14,608 bases of DNA. Source: Bacteroidota bacterium (GTDB lineage: Bacteria > Bacteroidota > Bacteroidia > Bacteroidales > Cfx3-03). The notes under the pieces were generated by a model. It searched no databases. It was not told the origin of the DNA and worked only from the letters and a program-made list of their open reading frames with translations. How positions within the stretch are numbered: position 1 is the stretch's first letter; each line of letters starts with the position of its first letter. Location: assembly GCA_030706265.1 (NCBI GenBank), contig JAUZOX010000029.1, positions 1 to 14,608 of the forward strand. The letters are read 5' to 3'. The position numbers and the translations under genes were made by a program. Positions 13,621-14,608 of this stretch are shown piece after piece.

Positions 13621-14327
13621 TAGTTTATCCTTTCCATATACGGAAGGATATCATAAATGCGGTTGATTCTATGCGTTGGGGCGAGAGAGGTTAGGTTCGA
13701 ATCAAAAGGATCAAAAAGTACCGTATCCATTCCTATTGCTTTTGCCCCAATAATGTCGACATCCAAATCATCTCCTATCATCAAACTTTCTTCAACCCGG
13801 GCTTCTGTATGCTCGAGTGCATAATAAAATATCCCCGCATCAGGCTTTTTACTTCCAGCTTGTTCTGATGTTATCAAAGATTCAAAGTACTTTTCCAACC
13901 CTGAATATGCCAATTTAACATGTTGAATTTCTTCAAATCCATTCGTTAGGATATGCAGATGAAAACGGCCTTTCAACTGCTCCAGCGTCTCAATTGTACC
14001 GGGGAAAAGAGACCCTTTTCGCGGGCTTTTATAGGTATATTCTTCGGAAAGTTTTTCCGCCAACTGTTCATCCTCAATTCCGAAATCCTTTAATGTTATC
14101 AGGAAACGGGTATCGCGAAGCTCTTCCTTGCTGATCATATTTTCCCGATAGAGACTCCATAACCTGGTATTATGAATGGTGTAGGCTTCAAAAAAAGCTT
14201 GAAGCGAAGGTATTTTTTTCTCATCGGTCAAGTTATCCCTGTAAATTTCAGAGAACGTTTCATGAGAATTTTTTGCAAAATCCCAAAGTGTATTGTCAAG
14301 GTCGAAAAAGAGATGTTTATATTTCAT
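13620..14327 (-). CDS. YjjG-type HAD phosphatase (noncanonical pyrimidine nucleotidase family)
   Basis: A 235-residue soluble HAD-superfamily hydrolase. Motif I is FFDLDNTLWD with Asp9 and Asp11, motif II LTNG (127-130), motif III the Lys in SKKPDAGIF (159-167), and motif IV MIGDDLDVDI (183-192). A helical cap lies between motifs I and II (about 17-105). Length and motifs match the YjjG family, which dephosphorylates damaged or unusual pyrimidine nucleotides in E. coli; exact substrate here is uncertain. It is transcribed toward the small Cys-rich gene and meets its terminator. A -7 box lies 22 nt before the start. Confidence 0.9.
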   Translation of the reverse strand: MKYKHLFFDLDNTLWDFAKNSHETFSEIYRDNLTDEKKIPSLQAFFEAYTIHNTRLWSLYRENMISKEELRDTRFLITLKDFGIEDEQLAEKLSEEYTYKSPRKGSLFPGTIETLEQLKGRFHLHILTNGFEEIQHVKLAYSGLEKYFESLITSEQAGSKKPDAGIFYYALEHTEARVEESLMIGDDLDVDIIGAKAIGMDTVLFDPFDSNLTSLAPTHRINRIYDILPYMERIN

Positions 14328-14349
14328 TCAGCCTGTTAAATTTTTTATG

Positions 14350-14357
14350 CAAAAGTA
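14350..14357 (-). promoter_or_regulatory. -7 box of the HAD gene
   Basis: On the minus strand TACTTTTG followed by CAT matches the Bacteroidota -7 consensus and ends 22 nt before the ATG. No TTG stands at the usual upstream spacing. The same eleven bases occur at 1788-1798. Confidence 0.6.
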
Positions 14358-14414
14358 CTATTTTGAAATTTAACATGATCAGTTAAACTTCCGGATAGTA
14401 AATTTAGCGTTTGC

Positions 14415-14445
14415 TTGACTCCGTTAATCCTGAAATCTATATTTG
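14415..14445 (+). promoter_or_regulatory. Promoter of the right-edge gene
   Basis: TTG (14415-14417), a 20-nt spacer and TATATTTG (14438-14445) fit the Bacteroidota -33/-7 pattern. The box ends 27 nt before the ATG at 14473. Confidence 0.65.
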
Positions 14446-14472
14446 CTAATTATATCAATTTCAAAAGCCATT

Positions 14473-14608
14473 ATGATGAATGCAGAAAAAAATTTTAAAC
14501 CCATATCGGGTTATGTTGCCTTGATTTTCACCCTTGCTTTTCTTGTTGCTGGGGGCTTGCATTTCTTCAATGAGAACGCCTCTCCCCTGGTTTATACTTT
14601 GGGGGCTA
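14473..14608 (+). CDS. Partial membrane-anchored protein, possibly SPFH/Band 7 family
   Basis: Only the first 45 codons are in the window. The protein starts MMNAEKNFKPISGYVAL and enters a hydrophobic segment at about 14-30, a single membrane anchor with the N-terminus short and cytoplasmic. A KPISGYVAL opening followed by a membrane segment reminds me of Bacteroidota SPFH-domain (stomatin/prohibitin-like) proteins, but the diagnostic domain lies beyond the edge, so the call is tentative. Starts at 14473 and 14476 are both possible. A promoter lies 27 bp upstream. Confidence 0.55.
   Translation, partial: MMNAEKNFKPISGYVALIFTLAFLVAGGLHFFNENASPLVYTLGA

Overview
This window looks like an ordinary chromosomal housekeeping stretch of a Bacteroidota bacterium, most likely a Bacteroidales-type lineage. 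The evidence is the gene set (DUF3822 next to rsmD; Nudix-coaD; pyrE, SRPBCC, birA; rsfS-ftsH-LUD-DUF2007-cdsA-psd), the lack of Shine-Dalgarno sequences, the low GC content, and repeated TAnnTTTG -7 promoter boxes of the Bacteroidota sigma factor. I see no rRNA, tRNA, CRISPR array, transposase or phage gene.

Layout. Positions 1-534 hold no convincing gene. They carry an array of seven short motifs on a strict 11-bp spacing (75-149), one copy and a fragment of a dispersed repeat (271-412), and the terminator of the following minus-strand gene. A secreted TPR protein (535-1554, minus) comes next, then a 504-bp intergenic region with its promoter, a second repeat copy that forms a hairpin, and weak leader signals. 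DUF3822 and rsmD (2059-3569, plus) run tail to tail into a minus-strand operon (6177 to 3460) of Nudix hydrolase, coaD and a thioredoxin-fold envelope protein. The rsmD and thioredoxin-fold genes overlap antisense by 110 bp. A third repeat copy lies between coaD and the thioredoxin-fold gene and supplies the coaD stop codon. pyrE starts divergently, overlapping the Nudix start, and is followed by an SRPBCC protein. birA (minus) lies opposite. From 8297 a tight plus-strand cluster runs rsfS-ftsH-LUD-DUF2007-cdsA-psd to 13242. A small secreted Cys/Lys-rich protein with its own promoter, dyad and terminator follows, then a YjjG-type HAD phosphatase (minus) and the first 45 codons of a membrane-anchored protein running off the right edge.

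How the genes work together. The 8297-13242 cluster joins ribosome silencing (RsfS), membrane protein quality control (FtsH) and phospholipid synthesis (CdsA makes CDP-diacylglycerol; Psd makes phosphatidylethanolamine), which fits coordinated control of membrane growth and translation. The left half supplies cofactors and nucleotides (CoaD, BirA, PyrE) and rRNA modification (RsmD).

No new multi-gene system is evident. The most unusual items are the 11-bp phased inverted array, the dispersed repeat family, the antisense overlap of rsmD with a thioredoxin-like gene that lacks its CXXC, the overlapping divergent Nudix/pyrE starts with a possibly leaderless pyrE mRNA, and the small Cys-rich secreted protein behind a dyad.
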